A stretch of 64,000 bases of DNA, taken from contig NZ_CP072596.1 of assembly GCF_017815535.1 (NCBI RefSeq), forward strand, positions 992,001 through 1,056,000, read 5' to 3'. Shown piece after piece: positions 1-10,901 of the stretch (the first letter of the stretch is position 1; each line of letters begins with the position of its first letter). The translations under genes and the position numbers were made by a program. The DNA comes from Tessaracoccus sp. MC1865. GTDB lineage: Bacteria; Actinomycetota; Actinomycetes; Propionibacteriales; Propionibacteriaceae. Below the pieces are notes generated by a model. That model saw only the letters and a list, made by a program, of their open reading frames with translations, searched no databases and was not told where the DNA came from.

Positions 1-262
1 CCTCCAGCAGCGCCTCGTTCGTGGCGGCGTCGTTGGTGTCCGAGCGGACGGTGCCGGAGACCCAGGCCGAGTCCCTCCCCCCGAAGGCCCCCTGCATGGA
101 GTAGCGGAAGTCCGTCAATTCCTCGACGTGGTCCAGCGGCTCCAGCGCCTCGACGAGGCGTTGATTCCATTCCTGGTCTGTGACCTCGGCGTCCTTGGAT
201 CCGCATCCGAACAGTCCGAAAACACCCACACCGACTCCCATCAACAGTGCCCTTCGCTGCAT
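1..262 (-). CDS. Lipoprotein, C-terminus beyond window edge
   Basis: The protein begins with a short Arg-Arg N-terminus, a hydrophobic stretch and the lipobox LFGC at residues 17-20, so Cys20 should be lipidated and the protein anchored outside the membrane. Only about 87 residues are inside the window. The start ATG overlaps the stop of the upstream gene (TGATG), so it is the last visible gene of a four-gene overlapping operon with an EspG-like protein, a WXG-hydrolase and a small EspC-like protein. The mature part starts with acidic residues and is not recognised. Its position beside a putative exported hydrolase allows an immunity or chaperone role, which is inference only. Confidence 0.75.
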   Translation of the reverse strand, partial: MQRRALLMGVGVGVFGLFGCGSKDAEVTDQEWNQRLVEALEPLDHVEELTDFRYSMQGAFGGRDSAWVSGTVRSDTNDAATNEALLE

Positions 263-1044
263 CAACGTCCTCCGGCCGCGGCAGCAAGCCTGGAGACGAG
301 TTGCGCCCCCAACTGGCCGGGCGGCACCTGGGTGATACCCGGGCGTCCGGGCACCATGTAGTAGAGGTTGCGCCCGACGGCCCAGGCGTCGTTGGACGCG
401 GAGGGACCGGTGCTCGGCTCGCCCACGACGTAGGCGAAGACGCTGGCCTGAGGCTCGAGGGCGTCGCGGACGTCTGCGGGCAGGGTGGGGAGTTGCAGGA
501 GCCGCTGGGCGAACAGGGTGCGCTCGTACTCCCACGCGGTGGGGACCTCCTCCAGCTTCAACGTCAACGGCACAGCCTCGTCGCCGCGGGGCAGCCGGGG
601 CTGGGCGCGTGCGAGATCCAGCGGTGGAAGGGCGCGGCGCAGCAACAGCCACGGATCCGACGACGGCGCCAGCGCCACCTCGAGCATGGGATCCACGCCG
701 GTGGCCTGCCACCCGTCATCGGCGGGCGCCACCGCGGCTCTCGACGTGACCGTCACCATGTCGTCGCCCAGCACGAAGACCATGGCGTCGAAGGCGACGT
801 TCTGGAACACGGAGACCAGTTCCATCCCGGCGCGCGCCTGCTGGGCGACGCGCAACGCCAGTCCCCAGTCGGTGGCCAGGCCGCGCGGGGTGATGATGCC
901 CGCCGCCTCCCAGCCCGCGAGGGTGTCCTCGTCTGCATGGGGGAGTGTGTCGTCGCGGATCTGTTCCATGGCCGCGGCCCAGGTCTCGAACCCCACCAGG
1001 CCCACGCGGATTCCGTCCTGGGCCACCATCGTCTCGTCGGTCAT
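262..1044 (-). CDS. EspG-like T7SS accessory protein (tentative)
   Basis: A 260-residue soluble protein without signal peptide or membrane segment. The layout (a helix ending in AGIITPRGL near residue 50, a sheet-like stretch FDAMVFVLGDDMVTV near residue 90, and a C-terminal region with VPGRPGITQVPPGQL) resembles the EspG family, the cytosolic chaperones that bind exported helical-hairpin substrates in ESX systems. This is fold-level pattern recognition, not a confident match. It sits between a WXG-hydrolase and a lipoprotein gene with 1-base overlaps at both ends (TGATG), which fits a chaperone for the adjacent substrates. If not EspG, it is an unknown actinobacterial protein. Confidence 0.5.
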   Translation of the reverse strand: MTDETMVAQDGIRVGLVGFETWAAAMEQIRDDTLPHADEDTLAGWEAAGIITPRGLATDWGLALRVAQQARAGMELVSVFQNVAFDAMVFVLGDDMVTVTSRAAVAPADDGWQATGVDPMLEVALAPSSDPWLLLRRALPPLDLARAQPRLPRGDEAVPLTLKLEEVPTAWEYERTLFAQRLLQLPTLPADVRDALEPQASVFAYVVGEPSTGPSASNDAWAVGRNLYYMVPGRPGITQVPPGQLGAQLVSRLAAAAGGR

Positions 1045-2660
1045 CACTTCACCTCTCGTCCGAACTCTACGGAATAGGTGGTGGTCGTGCCGTTGAAGAA
1101 GCTGCCGTAGCTCTCCTCCAGGGCCTGGACCGGGCCCAACGCGGCCACATCCTGCCGGTAGGTGTCCTGCAGGTGGGTGTACGTGGGCAGGTAGTCCGCC
1201 GGCCCGGAGCCGGAGTGGTCGAGGGTGATGTTGGTCACGTTCCCCGGCACATCCCTCGTGCCGTCGAGCCGGTATCCGTTGACGTCTGTTCGGGGGACGG
1301 GGTCGTACTGGGTCTGGAAGTTGTAGACCGGCACGTCCGGCCGCATGTTCAGCGACTCCGTCGGCGCACCCGCGCTGATGATGCCCTTCACGTCCACGCC
1401 GCTGAGGAACTGGTCGTCCGTGATCAACTGCCCGGCCACGATCCCGCCCTGCGAGTGCCCCGTCAGCAGCAGTTCCGGCCGCCCGGTGGGTACCGGCAAC
1501 CCGTTGGCGCGGCGGTGGGCCAGGTCCTCGGCTATGGCGTCCTGGATGGCCTGCGACGCGGCATGCGTGGCAGAGGTGGGGCCCACGCCGTGGTGGAGGA
1601 AGTTGGCGGCCCAGTCCAGCCCTGACGGCTGCCCGGCCCACCCCTCCATGGTCGTCATCGCGTGCGCGGTGCCGGAGATGGCGGCCACGTAGCGCACGTC
1701 GCCGTTCTCGTCCTCGACGGCGGTGACCGTGACGGAGGTGCGCTCGGCCCCGCCGCGTTCATAGGCCTTCATCATGGTCTCCATGACATCTGACAGGCCC
1801 GCGTAGCTGCTCGCGCGGGGATTGCGCTGCACCGGCCCGACGTAGGGCGTGCCGTCCTCGAAGATCTGCAGGTCCCGGCCCACCACGGCGTTACCGACGA
1901 CGCCTGCGCCCTGCCCCAGCCGCGTGATGGCGTAGGCGCCGAGTTGCGAGAGGTAGGGCGCCTCTCCGTTCTCGCGCCAGTTCGCCAGCCACTGCGGCGG
2001 GTTCTCTCCCAACTCCGCCCAGCGGTCCCAGGCGGAGCCCACCGCCTGGGCGCGACGGTCGAAGAAGTCCTGGACGCTGGCGGCCGCGTCGGTGGCGGTG
2101 TCCACCGCCCACTCCATGCCCTCGCCGACCCGGTTTCCGATCCAGCGCCCACCGTCGACGGCGGCATCGCCCCAGCCGACGATCGTGCTCTGCGCATCTG
2201 CCGCCCACAGTTTCGCCGCGAGGGAGGCGTCGCAGGCGTTCAGCCGGAACAGCAGCGAGACGACGGAGGCGCTGAGCTGCATCCTGACCACTGGGCGGCG
2301 CGGGTCGAGGCTGAAGCCCTGCTCGTTGGCGATCCCACCGCTGTCGCCGATGGAGAAACCCCACCGGTGGGCCTTGTCGAGGGTGCTGTGTTGCGCGTGC
2401 TGGATGTCGTCGAAGGTGCCGGCGGCGCTGTCCAGCGCGCTCGCGACGGGCGGCAGTTCGTCGGCGCGGCGCCGCACGGACCTGGTGAGCGTGCGGTGGG
2501 CCTCGCGACCCCGGCCGGCGGCGTCGCCGTCCCAGGTGGAGAAGTCGTAGGACTCCAGCTGCCCGTGTATCCGCGTCAGAGCCGAGTGGCTGTTGAGCAG
2601 GCCCTGGGCCTGGGCCCGCAGTTCGACGGGCTGCATGGCGAGGCCGTCGGACCACCTCAC
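1044..2660 (-). CDS. WXG-like domain fused to alpha/beta-hydrolase (putative T7SS lipase-type effector)
   Basis: The 538-residue protein starts at a GTG that overlaps the upstream stop as GTGA. Residues 1 to about 100 are helical with a WDG turn at residues 43-45, like the WXG turn of T7SS substrates. The C-terminal half carries the nucleophile elbow GHSQGG with Ser403, a likely acid Asp453 in QYDPVP and a candidate His496, the triad of an alpha/beta-hydrolase. There is no Sec signal peptide, so export, if any, would be by a T7SS. An N-terminal targeting hairpin with a C-terminal enzyme is the design of LXG/WXG effectors. Substrate (lipid, ester or peptide) cannot be told. An ATG eight codons in is an alternative start. 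Confidence 0.7.
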   Translation of the reverse strand: MRWSDGLAMQPVELRAQAQGLLNSHSALTRIHGQLESYDFSTWDGDAAGRGREAHRTLTRSVRRRADELPPVASALDSAAGTFDDIQHAQHSTLDKAHRWGFSIGDSGGIANEQGFSLDPRRPVVRMQLSASVVSLLFRLNACDASLAAKLWAADAQSTIVGWGDAAVDGGRWIGNRVGEGMEWAVDTATDAAASVQDFFDRRAQAVGSAWDRWAELGENPPQWLANWRENGEAPYLSQLGAYAITRLGQGAGVVGNAVVGRDLQIFEDGTPYVGPVQRNPRASSYAGLSDVMETMMKAYERGGAERTSVTVTAVEDENGDVRYVAAISGTAHAMTTMEGWAGQPSGLDWAANFLHHGVGPTSATHAASQAIQDAIAEDLAHRRANGLPVPTGRPELLLTGHSQGGIVAGQLITDDQFLSGVDVKGIISAGAPTESLNMRPDVPVYNFQTQYDPVPRTDVNGYRLDGTRDVPGNVTNITLDHSGSGPADYLPTYTHLQDTYRQDVAALGPVQALEESYGSFFNGTTTTYSVEFGREVK

Positions 2661-2965
2661 CGCAGGCCTCCGAAGAAGCCCGTCGCCGACTCGGTGGCGG
2701 CATCCTCGGCGGCCCGGTAGTTGCGGGCGGTGGTGTCGAGCGCGGTGGCGAACCCGAGGAGGTCTGTCGTCAACTGCTCCGCTGAGGTCACCCACTCGCC
2801 GTCGGTCTTGGCGGCGCGGCCGGCGCTCAGGCTGCCGGGCAGCGCAGCCACCACCCGGTTGAGGCGCATGCCCTCCGTGGCGCCGGGCGCATCCGCCGCG
2901 AGCGCATGCGCGTCGTGGGCGATCTGCTCAAGCGCGCCGTAGTCGACCTTGTAGCCCTCACCCAT
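2657..2965 (-). CDS. Small EspC/WXG100-like helical protein
   Basis: A 102-residue protein that looks all-helical, with small residues in a repeating pattern and a C-terminal Tyr-Arg-Ala-Ala-Glu-Asp helix, as in EspC-type T7SS secretion-associated proteins. The start was chosen because AGGGG lies just upstream of the ATG. It is the first gene of the overlapping operon and precedes the WXG-hydrolase by a GTGA overlap, so it is a candidate partner that pairs with the hydrolase N-terminal hairpin. There is no canonical WXG; a GEW tripeptide occurs instead. The family assignment rests on size, helix pattern and neighbourhood. Confidence 0.6.
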   Translation of the reverse strand: MGEGYKVDYGALEQIAHDAHALAADAPGATEGMRLNRVVAALPGSLSAGRAAKTDGEWVTSAEQLTTDLLGFATALDTTARNYRAAEDAATESATGFFGGLR

Positions 2966-3000
2966 GCCCCTGACCCTATGCAGGGCAGGGGTCACCGAGG

Positions 3001-3858
3001 CTAGCCCCGGAACGTGGGGAGGTCGTGGGCCCGGAACTGGCCCATCACCCGCTCGATGAGGTCCTTCGACGGGGGCTCGGTGTCCGCGAGTTCGTAGGGG
3101 ATGCCGAGGGATGCCCACTTGTCGCGGCCCATCTGGTGGAACGGCAGCACCTCGACCCGTTCGACGGCATCACCCAGCGTCGCGACATGCGCGGCGACCG
3201 CGTCGACGTTGGCCGTGTCGTCGGTCAGGCCGGGGACCAGCACGAAGCGGATCCACATCCGGTTGCCCCGCTCCGCGAGGCGGCGGGAGAAGTCGAGCGT
3301 GGGCTGCAGTTCGCGCCCGGTGGTGCGGACGTAGGTGTCCGGGTCACCCGATTTGATGTCCAGCAGCACGAGGTCGACGTCGTCCAGCAGTTCGTCGGAC
3401 GCGTTCCGCCCCAGGAAGCCGGAGGTGTCGAGGGCGGTGTGCAGGCCCATCTCCTTCGCGGCGCGCAACAGGCGTCCTGCGAAGACGGGTTGGAAGAGGG
3501 GTTCGCCACCGGAGAGCGTCAGCCCGCCGCCCGTGGCGCGGAAGACCCCGCGGTACCGGCGCACCCTGGCCACGATGTCGTCGAGCAGGACGGGCTCGCC
3601 CTTGTTCGTGAAATACGTGTCCGGGTTGTGGCAGTACAGGCAGCGCAGCGGGCAGCCGGCCAGGAAGACCGTCAGCCGCGTGCCCGGCCCGTCGACAGCG
3701 GTGACGAGTTCCCAGGAATGGACGGAGCCGAGCTCGCCGCTGCGGACGGCAGCGATGTGCTCGGCGTGCGTCATGTCGCCGGCCGACGCGATGCCGGCCG
3801 TGCCCGACGTCGCGCGCAGGCGCGGGACGTCGAGCAGTGGCAGCTCTTCTGTGGTCAC
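3001..3858 (-). CDS. pflA: Pyruvate formate-lyase activating enzyme
   Basis: A 285-residue radical-SAM enzyme that installs the glycyl radical on pyruvate formate-lyase. The motif CPLRCLYC is the CxxxCxxC that holds the [4Fe-4S] cluster; LSGGEP follows as the SAM-binding GGE motif. The N-terminus is about 35 residues longer than in E. coli PflA. It starts at a GTG overlapping the stop of the glycyl-radical subunit gene (GTGA), so body, radical subunit and activase form one operon read from the minus strand. Here its substrate glycine lies on a separate small protein rather than on the large enzyme. Confidence 0.93.
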   Translation of the reverse strand: MTTEELPLLDVPRLRATSGTAGIASAGDMTHAEHIAAVRSGELGSVHSWELVTAVDGPGTRLTVFLAGCPLRCLYCHNPDTYFTNKGEPVLLDDIVARVRRYRGVFRATGGGLTLSGGEPLFQPVFAGRLLRAAKEMGLHTALDTSGFLGRNASDELLDDVDLVLLDIKSGDPDTYVRTTGRELQPTLDFSRRLAERGNRMWIRFVLVPGLTDDTANVDAVAAHVATLGDAVERVEVLPFHQMGRDKWASLGIPYELADTEPPSKDLIERVMGQFRAHDLPTFRG

Positions 3859-4106
3859 GCGTTCCCGTGGAACGTGCGGGCCAGGACGTCGCGCTGCTGG
3901 TCCTTGGTGAGCTTCACGAAGTTCACCGCGTAACCCGAGACGCGGATGGTCAGGTTCGGGTAGTTGTCGGGGTTCTCCATCGCGTCCTCGAGGGTCTCGC
4001 GGTTGAGCACGTTGATGTTGGCGTGGAACAGGCCGGGCTGGTGCGAGCGCTCGTCGCGCGACGCCTTCATCGTGGCCAGGCGCTCATCGAAGGTCTTGAC
4101 TGACAT
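3855..4106 (-). CDS. grcA: Glycyl radical subunit of split pyruvate formate-lyase
   Basis: An 83-residue protein equal to the C-terminal domain of pyruvate formate-lyase. It contains [11 protein letters not shown] and the radical loop RVSGYAVNF, in which Gly58 should carry the radical. The first 30 residues (acidic/basic helix, then SHQPGLF) have no counterpart in E. coli PflB. The gene is in the same reading frame as the PFL body, separated by one TAA stop and four codons; TAAGGAG at the stop gives the ribosome binding site. It resembles E. coli YfiD/GrcA, a spare radical domain, but here it is the only radical domain in the locus because the large subunit ends before it. Confidence 0.92.
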   Translation of the reverse strand: MSVKTFDERLATMKASRDERSHQPGLFHANINVLNRETLEDAMENPDNYPNLTIRVSGYAVNFVKLTKDQQRDVLARTFHGNA

Positions 4107-4118
4107 CTGGGGTTCTCC

Positions 4119-6218
4119 TTAGTTCTCGGGCACGAAGCCGGCGTCGAGCAGGCCGACGAGGTTGCTCACCTGTTCGGCCTTGTCGCGGCCGAGGCCCGAC
4201 GGGGTGATGGTGTTGGTCAGCGAGATGCCGTCGAGGGCATCGTGGTAGTCGAGCTTGCCCACCGACAGCATGGAGGCGAGCATGCCGTGCGAGTCGGCGC
4301 CGTTCTCCGGGTTGGCGCCCGGCGCGAACGGGGCGCCGGCCTTGTGGCCCGACGGGAAGGCGCCGGTGTTGCGGCCGTACACGACGTTCGAGGTGATCGT
4401 GAGCACGGACTGCGTGGGCAGCGCGTCGCGGTAGAGGTGCTGCGCGCGGATCTTCTGCATGATCGTGTGTACCACGACGGCGGCGATCTCGTCGGCACGG
4501 TCGTCGTCGTTGCCGTAGCGGGGGAAGTCACCCTCGGTCAGGTAGTCGATCACGAGGCCGGTCCCGTCGCGCACCGGGGTGACGGTGGCGTAACGGATGG
4601 CCGACAGCGAGTCCGCCACGATCGACAGGCCGGCGATGCCGCAGCCCAGCGTGCGCAGGATCTCCGAATCGTGCAGCGCCATCTCGATGGACTCGTAGGC
4701 GTACTTGTCGTGGCTGTAGTGGATGATGTTGAGCGCCTCCACATAGGTGGCCACCACCCAGTCCAGCACCTGCTCGTAGCGGTGCCACACGTCGTCGAAG
4801 TCCAGGGGGCCGTCGCCCGTGACGGGTTCGTAGCCCTCCACGATCTGCTTGCCGCTCATCTCATCGCGGCCACCGTTGATGGCGTAGAGGAGCGCCTTGG
4901 CGGCGTTCATGCGGGCGCCGAAGAACTGCATCTGCTTGCCCACCCGCATGGGGGACACGCAGCACGCGATGGCCGCGTCGTCGCCCCAGTAGTCGCGGAT
5001 GCGGTCATCTGCCTCGTACTGCAGCGAGCTGGTCTCGATCGAGATCGCCGCGCAGAAATCCTTGTAGCCCTGGGGGAGGGCCGGATCCCAGAAGACGGTG
5101 ATGTTCGGCTCGGGGGCGGGGCCGAGGTTGCGCAGCGTCTGGAGCAGACGGAACGAGGTCTTGGTGACCATCGAGCGGCCGTCCTCGCCGAGGCCCGCGT
5201 CGGACCAGGTGGCCCAGTAGGGGTCGCCGGAGAAGATCTGGTCGTAGTCGATGGTGCGCAGGAACCGCACGATGCGCAGCTTGATGACCAGCGCGTCGAT
5301 CATCTCCTGGGCGTCGGTCTCGGTGATGAGGCCGGCGGCCAGGTCACGCTCGAAGTAGGCGTCGAGGAAGGCCGACAGCCGGCCGATCGACATGGCCGCG
5401 CCGTCCTGGCTCTTGATGGAGGCGAGGTAGCCGAAGTACGTCCACTGCACGGCCTCCTTGGCGGTGCTGGCGGGACGCGAGATGTCGAAGCCGTAGATCT
5501 CGCCGAGGTGCTTCAGCTTCTGCAGGGCCTTGATCTGCTCGGAGTGCTCCTCGCGGTAGCGGGCCCAGTGCTCGCTGAAGCCCTCGTCGGCGACTGCGTC
5601 CTTGGCGCGCTTCTTGTCCTCGATGAGGGCGTCGACGCCGTAGAGGGCGACGCGGCGGTAGTCGCCGATGATGCGACCGCGTCCGTAGGCATCCGGCAGG
5701 CCGGTGATGATGTGCGAGGAGCGTGCGGCGCGGATGCGCGGCGTGTAGATGTCGAAGACCGCCTCGTTGTGCGTCTTGCGGTACTTGGTGAAGATCTCCT
5801 TGACGTGCTCGTCCGGCTTGGTGCCGGCCTCGCGCAGCGCGGTCTCGACCATGCGCCAGCCGCCGAACGGCATCATGGCGCGCTTCAGCGGGGTGTCGGT
5901 CTGCAGGCCGACGACCACGTCGTCGCCCTTCCAGATGTAGCCCGCCGGGAAGGCGTCGATGTCGGCCGGGATCTCGGCGTCGACGGCGAACACGCGGTTG
6001 CGGCGCTCGACGGAGAGGTAGTTGTCTTCGAGGCGCTGCCAGGTGGCAGTCGTCTTCTCGGTGGGGCCGGCGAGGAAGGAGGCGTCGCCGTCATACGGGG
6101 TGTAGTTGCGTTGGACAAAGTCCCGCACCTCGATCTGGGTCCGCCAGGGGCCCTCTGTGAATCCGTCCCACTCGGTGGGGTCGTTTACCAATGTGTCTTC
6201 GGCTACGTTCAACGTCAC
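4119..6218 (-). CDS. pflB: Pyruvate formate-lyase body lacking the glycyl radical domain
   Basis: A formate C-acetyltransferase body that converts pyruvate and CoA to acetyl-CoA and formate. N-terminal DFVQRNYTPYDGD and the catalytic pair CC at about residues 419-420 in IACCVSPM match E. coli PflB. It stops after NLVGLLDAGFVPEN, where E. coli PflB continues into the radical domain; here that part is the next gene. I chose GTG 6218 (699 residues) because it fits the length of the E. coli N-terminus and has TAAACT 8 bases upstream; TTG 6212 is possible. Catalysis must need assembly with the 83-residue subunit. Confidence 0.92.
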   Translation of the reverse strand: MTLNVAEDTLVNDPTEWDGFTEGPWRTQIEVRDFVQRNYTPYDGDASFLAGPTEKTTATWQRLEDNYLSVERRNRVFAVDAEIPADIDAFPAGYIWKGDDVVVGLQTDTPLKRAMMPFGGWRMVETALREAGTKPDEHVKEIFTKYRKTHNEAVFDIYTPRIRAARSSHIITGLPDAYGRGRIIGDYRRVALYGVDALIEDKKRAKDAVADEGFSEHWARYREEHSEQIKALQKLKHLGEIYGFDISRPASTAKEAVQWTYFGYLASIKSQDGAAMSIGRLSAFLDAYFERDLAAGLITETDAQEMIDALVIKLRIVRFLRTIDYDQIFSGDPYWATWSDAGLGEDGRSMVTKTSFRLLQTLRNLGPAPEPNITVFWDPALPQGYKDFCAAISIETSSLQYEADDRIRDYWGDDAAIACCVSPMRVGKQMQFFGARMNAAKALLYAINGGRDEMSGKQIVEGYEPVTGDGPLDFDDVWHRYEQVLDWVVATYVEALNIIHYSHDKYAYESIEMALHDSEILRTLGCGIAGLSIVADSLSAIRYATVTPVRDGTGLVIDYLTEGDFPRYGNDDDRADEIAAVVVHTIMQKIRAQHLYRDALPTQSVLTITSNVVYGRNTGAFPSGHKAGAPFAPGANPENGADSHGMLASMLSVGKLDYHDALDGISLTNTITPSGLGRDKAEQVSNLVGLLDAGFVPEN

Positions 6219-6226
6219 GAGTGAGT

Positions 6227-6232
6227 AGTTTA
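6227..6232 (-). promoter_or_regulatory. Possible -10 element of the pfl operon
   Basis: TAAACT lies 8 bases before the chosen GTG of the PFL body. The 225-base gap to metG (6219-6443) is the divergent promoter region for both genes; I saw no clear Rex- or FNR-like palindrome in it. Confidence 0.35.
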
Positions 6233-6430
6233 CGACGATTTGTAGGACTAAGCGATTCGGGCACAGTGGTTGAGCGGTGGAGGCCCCGGCAGGGGCCCAG
6301 AGTTTGGATAAATCCGCACCAGGCGGCCCGCAGCTCCCAGAAGGTGGGCCGGTGGGCAGAGTGAACGAGCGCTTCCGCACGCCGGAACCCGGCGGATTTC
6401 CGCCACATCGCCGCCCTCAGGCAGCGACGA

Positions 6431-6436
6431 TAGGAT
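6431..6436 (+). promoter_or_regulatory. -10 element of metG, leaderless type
   Basis: TAGGAT is followed by 7 bases and the metG ATG at 6444, placing transcription start at or next to the start codon. It also argues for 6444 over the upstream ATG at 6435, which overlaps the hexamer. Confidence 0.45.
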
Positions 6437-6443
6437 GACGCGC

Positions 6444-8228
6444 ATGAGTCACGTTCTTGCTGCCGTTGCCTGGCCCTACGCCAACGGCCCCCGCCATATC
6501 GGTCATGTCTCGGGCTTCGGGGTTCCCTCCGATGTGTTCTCCCGGTACATGCGCATGGCGGGCCACGACGTGCTCATGGTCTCCGGCTCGGACGAGCACG
6601 GCACCGCCATCCAGGTGAAGGCCGATTCAGAGGGCCTCACGGCTCGCCAGACGGCGGACAAGTACCACGGCCAGATCGTCTCGGACCTGCAGGGCCTCGG
6701 CCTCAGCTACGACCTGTACACGCGCACCACCACACCGAACCATTACCACGTGGTGCAGGAGATCTTCACCGCACTCTACGAGAACGGCTACATCGTCGCG
6801 AAGACGCAGATGGGCGCCATCTCGCCGTCGACGGGGCGCACCCTGCCGGACCGCTTCATCGAGGGCACCTGTCCCATCTGCGGGTACGACAACGCCCGCG
6901 GCGACCAGTGCGACAAGTGTGGCAACCAGTTGGATCCGGCAGATCTCATCGACCCGAAATCCAAGGTCAACGGCGAGACCCCCAACTTCGTGGAGACCGA
7001 ACACTTCTTCCTCGACCTGCCGAAGCTCGCACCGCAGCTGGCCGAATGGATCGATTCGCGTGAGGACTGGCGCCCCAACGTGCTGAAGTTCTCGCACAAC
7101 CTGCTCAAGGAGATCCGTGAGCGCGCCATCACGCGTGACCTCGACTGGGGCGTGCCCGTCCCGCTCGACGGCTGGCGCGACGCCCCGATGAAGCGCATCT
7201 ACGTGTGGTTCGACGCCGTCATCGGCTATCTCTCCGCGTCCATCGAATGGGCCAAGCGCACCGGCGACCCGGATGCGTGGCGCAAGTGGTGGAACGACGA
7301 TCAAGCCAACTCCTACTACTTCATGGGCAAGGACAACATCGTCTTCCACTCCGTCATCTGGCCGGGCATCCTGCTGGGCGCCAACGGCCAGGGCACCATG
7401 GGCGGCACCATCCGTCCCGAACTCGGCGAGCTGCGGCTCCCCACAGAAGTGGTCAGCTCCGAGTTCATGACGATGCGCGGCTCGAAGGTCTCCAGCTCGC
7501 GCGGCGCCTCCATCTTCGTCGGCGACTTCCTCAACGAGTTCGGCCCGGATGCGCTGCGCTACTACATCGCCGTGGCCGGCCCCGAGAACCAGGACACGGA
7601 CTTCACGTGGGAGGAGTTCGTCCGCCGGACCAACTTCGAGCTGGCCAACGAGTGGGGCAACCTGGTCAACCGCTCGATCTCCATGGCGCACAAGAACAAC
7701 GGCGCCATCCCGGCCATGGGCGAGCTCACCGACGAGGACCGGGCACTGCTCGACGCGTCGCGGGAGGCCTTCCACACCGTCGGGGACCACATCGCCGCCC
7801 GCCGCTTCAAGGCCGGCATCACCGAGGCCATGCGGGTCGTCGGCCTCGCCAACAAGTACATCTCCGACATGGAGCCCTGGAAGCTGAAGGACGACCCCGC
7901 CCGCCGCGACACCGTCCTGCACGTCGCCCTCCAGGTGATTTCGGACTGCAACACGCTCCTCACCCCGTACCTCCCGCACGCCGCGCAGCAGATCTTCGAG
8001 GCGCTCGGCAACGAAGGGGTGTGGGCCGCGCAGCCGCAGATCGTCGACGTGACCGACGGTGACCTGACCTACCCCACCCTGCAGGGCGATTACGCGTCGC
8101 AGCAGGCGGTGTGGGAGTCGCGCCCCATCGTCGCCGGCACGCCGTTGCAGAAGCCCTCGCCGCTGTTCACGAAGCTCGACGAGAAGCTGGGCCAGACCGG
8201 CCCCGCGTTCGCGCCCATCCCGGAGTAG
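6444..8228 (+). CDS. metG: Methionyl-tRNA synthetase
   Basis: Class I synthetase of 594 residues charging tRNA-Met. The HIGH signature is at residues 18-21; a zinc knuckle has CPIC at 143-146 and Cys156/Cys159; the KMSKS loop is the variant KVSSS at 348-352, common in actinobacteria. The C-terminal anticodon-binding helical domain is present, and there is no appended tRNA-binding domain. The ATG at 6444 was chosen because the sequence [15 protein letters not shown] is the usual start of the family and a leaderless-type -10 lies 7 bases upstream. It converges on sdhB with a 13-base gap. Confidence 0.96.
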   Translation: MSHVLAAVAWPYANGPRHIGHVSGFGVPSDVFSRYMRMAGHDVLMVSGSDEHGTAIQVKADSEGLTARQTADKYHGQIVSDLQGLGLSYDLYTRTTTPNHYHVVQEIFTALYENGYIVAKTQMGAISPSTGRTLPDRFIEGTCPICGYDNARGDQCDKCGNQLDPADLIDPKSKVNGETPNFVETEHFFLDLPKLAPQLAEWIDSREDWRPNVLKFSHNLLKEIRERAITRDLDWGVPVPLDGWRDAPMKRIYVWFDAVIGYLSASIEWAKRTGDPDAWRKWWNDDQANSYYFMGKDNIVFHSVIWPGILLGANGQGTMGGTIRPELGELRLPTEVVSSEFMTMRGSKVSSSRGASIFVGDFLNEFGPDALRYYIAVAGPENQDTDFTWEEFVRRTNFELANEWGNLVNRSISMAHKNNGAIPAMGELTDEDRALLDASREAFHTVGDHIAARRFKAGITEAMRVVGLANKYISDMEPWKLKDDPARRDTVLHVALQVISDCNTLLTPYLPHAAQQIFEALGNEGVWAAQPQIVDVTDGDLTYPTLQGDYASQQAVWESRPIVAGTPLQKPSPLFTKLDEKLGQTGPAFAPIPE

Positions 8229-8241
8229 GCCGGCTCTATCC

Positions 8242-8987
8242 TCAGCTGTCGCGCCCGCGGAAGGCGGCGCGGAGCTGCTCCCGGTGCACGGCCGCCACTG
8301 CGGTGAGTGGGATCCCGGCCGGACACACCTCCACGCATTCACCATAGGTGGAGCAGGGGCCGAACTGGGCGTCCAGCGCCTGTCCCACGGCCCGGGCGCG
8401 CTTGCCGCGCTCCAACTTCCCGTGCGGGATCAACGCGAGATGGGCGAGCTTCGCGCCGGCGAACAGGTGGGCGGCGCCGTTGGGGCAGGCGGCGACGCAC
8501 GCGCCGCAGCCGATGCACGCCGCGAAATCCAGGGCGAGTTCGGCGTCGCCGTGGCCGACGAGCAGGTCGTCGGCGTCCGGTGCGGTGCCGGCCATGATGT
8601 CGACGTGCCCCCCGGCCTCGATCAGCCGGTCCAGCGACGAACGGTCCACCACCAGATCCCGCACGACGGGGAACGCAGCCGAGCGCAGCGGCTCGATGCG
8701 CAACGTCGAGATGCCCCCGAAGGCGCGCAGGTGCTGTCGACAGGACGGCGTCTTCGGCACCGGGCCGTGGGGGCGGTCGTTGACCGTCACACCGCAGGCA
8801 CCGCAGACCCCCTCCCGGCAGTCGGATTCGAACTGGATCGGCTCCACGCCCGAGTCCGCCAGTTGGTCGTTGAGCCTGTCCAACAACTCGAGCAGGCTCA
8901 TCTCCGGCGTCGCATCGTCGACGACATGCGTCTCGAAACGTCCCTCGGCCGTGGGCGAATCCTGCCGCCAAACCTCTATCTCTATTC

Positions 8988-8991
<4 letters not shown>
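8242..8991 (-). CDS. sdhB: Succinate dehydrogenase/fumarate reductase iron-sulfur subunit
   Basis: A 249-residue electron-transfer subunit between the flavoprotein and the membrane cytochrome. Cys58, Cys63, Cys66 and Cys84 form the [2Fe-2S] site; CIGCGACVAACP (Cys159, 162, 165, 169) and Cys213, 219, 223 form the [4Fe-4S] and [3Fe-4S] sites. The start overlaps the sdhA stop as ATGA. It is the last gene of sdhCAB. In propionibacteria this type of complex can also reduce fumarate at the end of the Wood-Werkman cycle; direction cannot be told from sequence. Confidence 0.95.

Positions 8992-10897
<1,906 letters not shown>

Positions 10898-10901
<4 letters not shown>

Noticed and set aside
4104-4121. 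The PFL stop codon as a sequencing error or pseudogene mutation
   Set aside because: The stop sits in a new linker with its own Shine-Dalgarno and Met, both halves are intact, and pflA is coupled to the second half. A true error cannot be excluded from one sequence.
4242-6224. A 660-codon open frame on the plus strand opposite the PFL body, and similar long antisense frames at 13135-15522 and 6627-8345
   Set aside because: They lie exactly opposite well-recognised genes, are rich in Arg, Gly, Ala and Val as expected for GC-rich shadow frames, and show no family motif.
6219-6443. A Rex- or FNR-type operator upstream of the PFL operon
   Set aside because: I looked for the usual inverted repeats and found none convincing, although anaerobic control of PFL would be expected.
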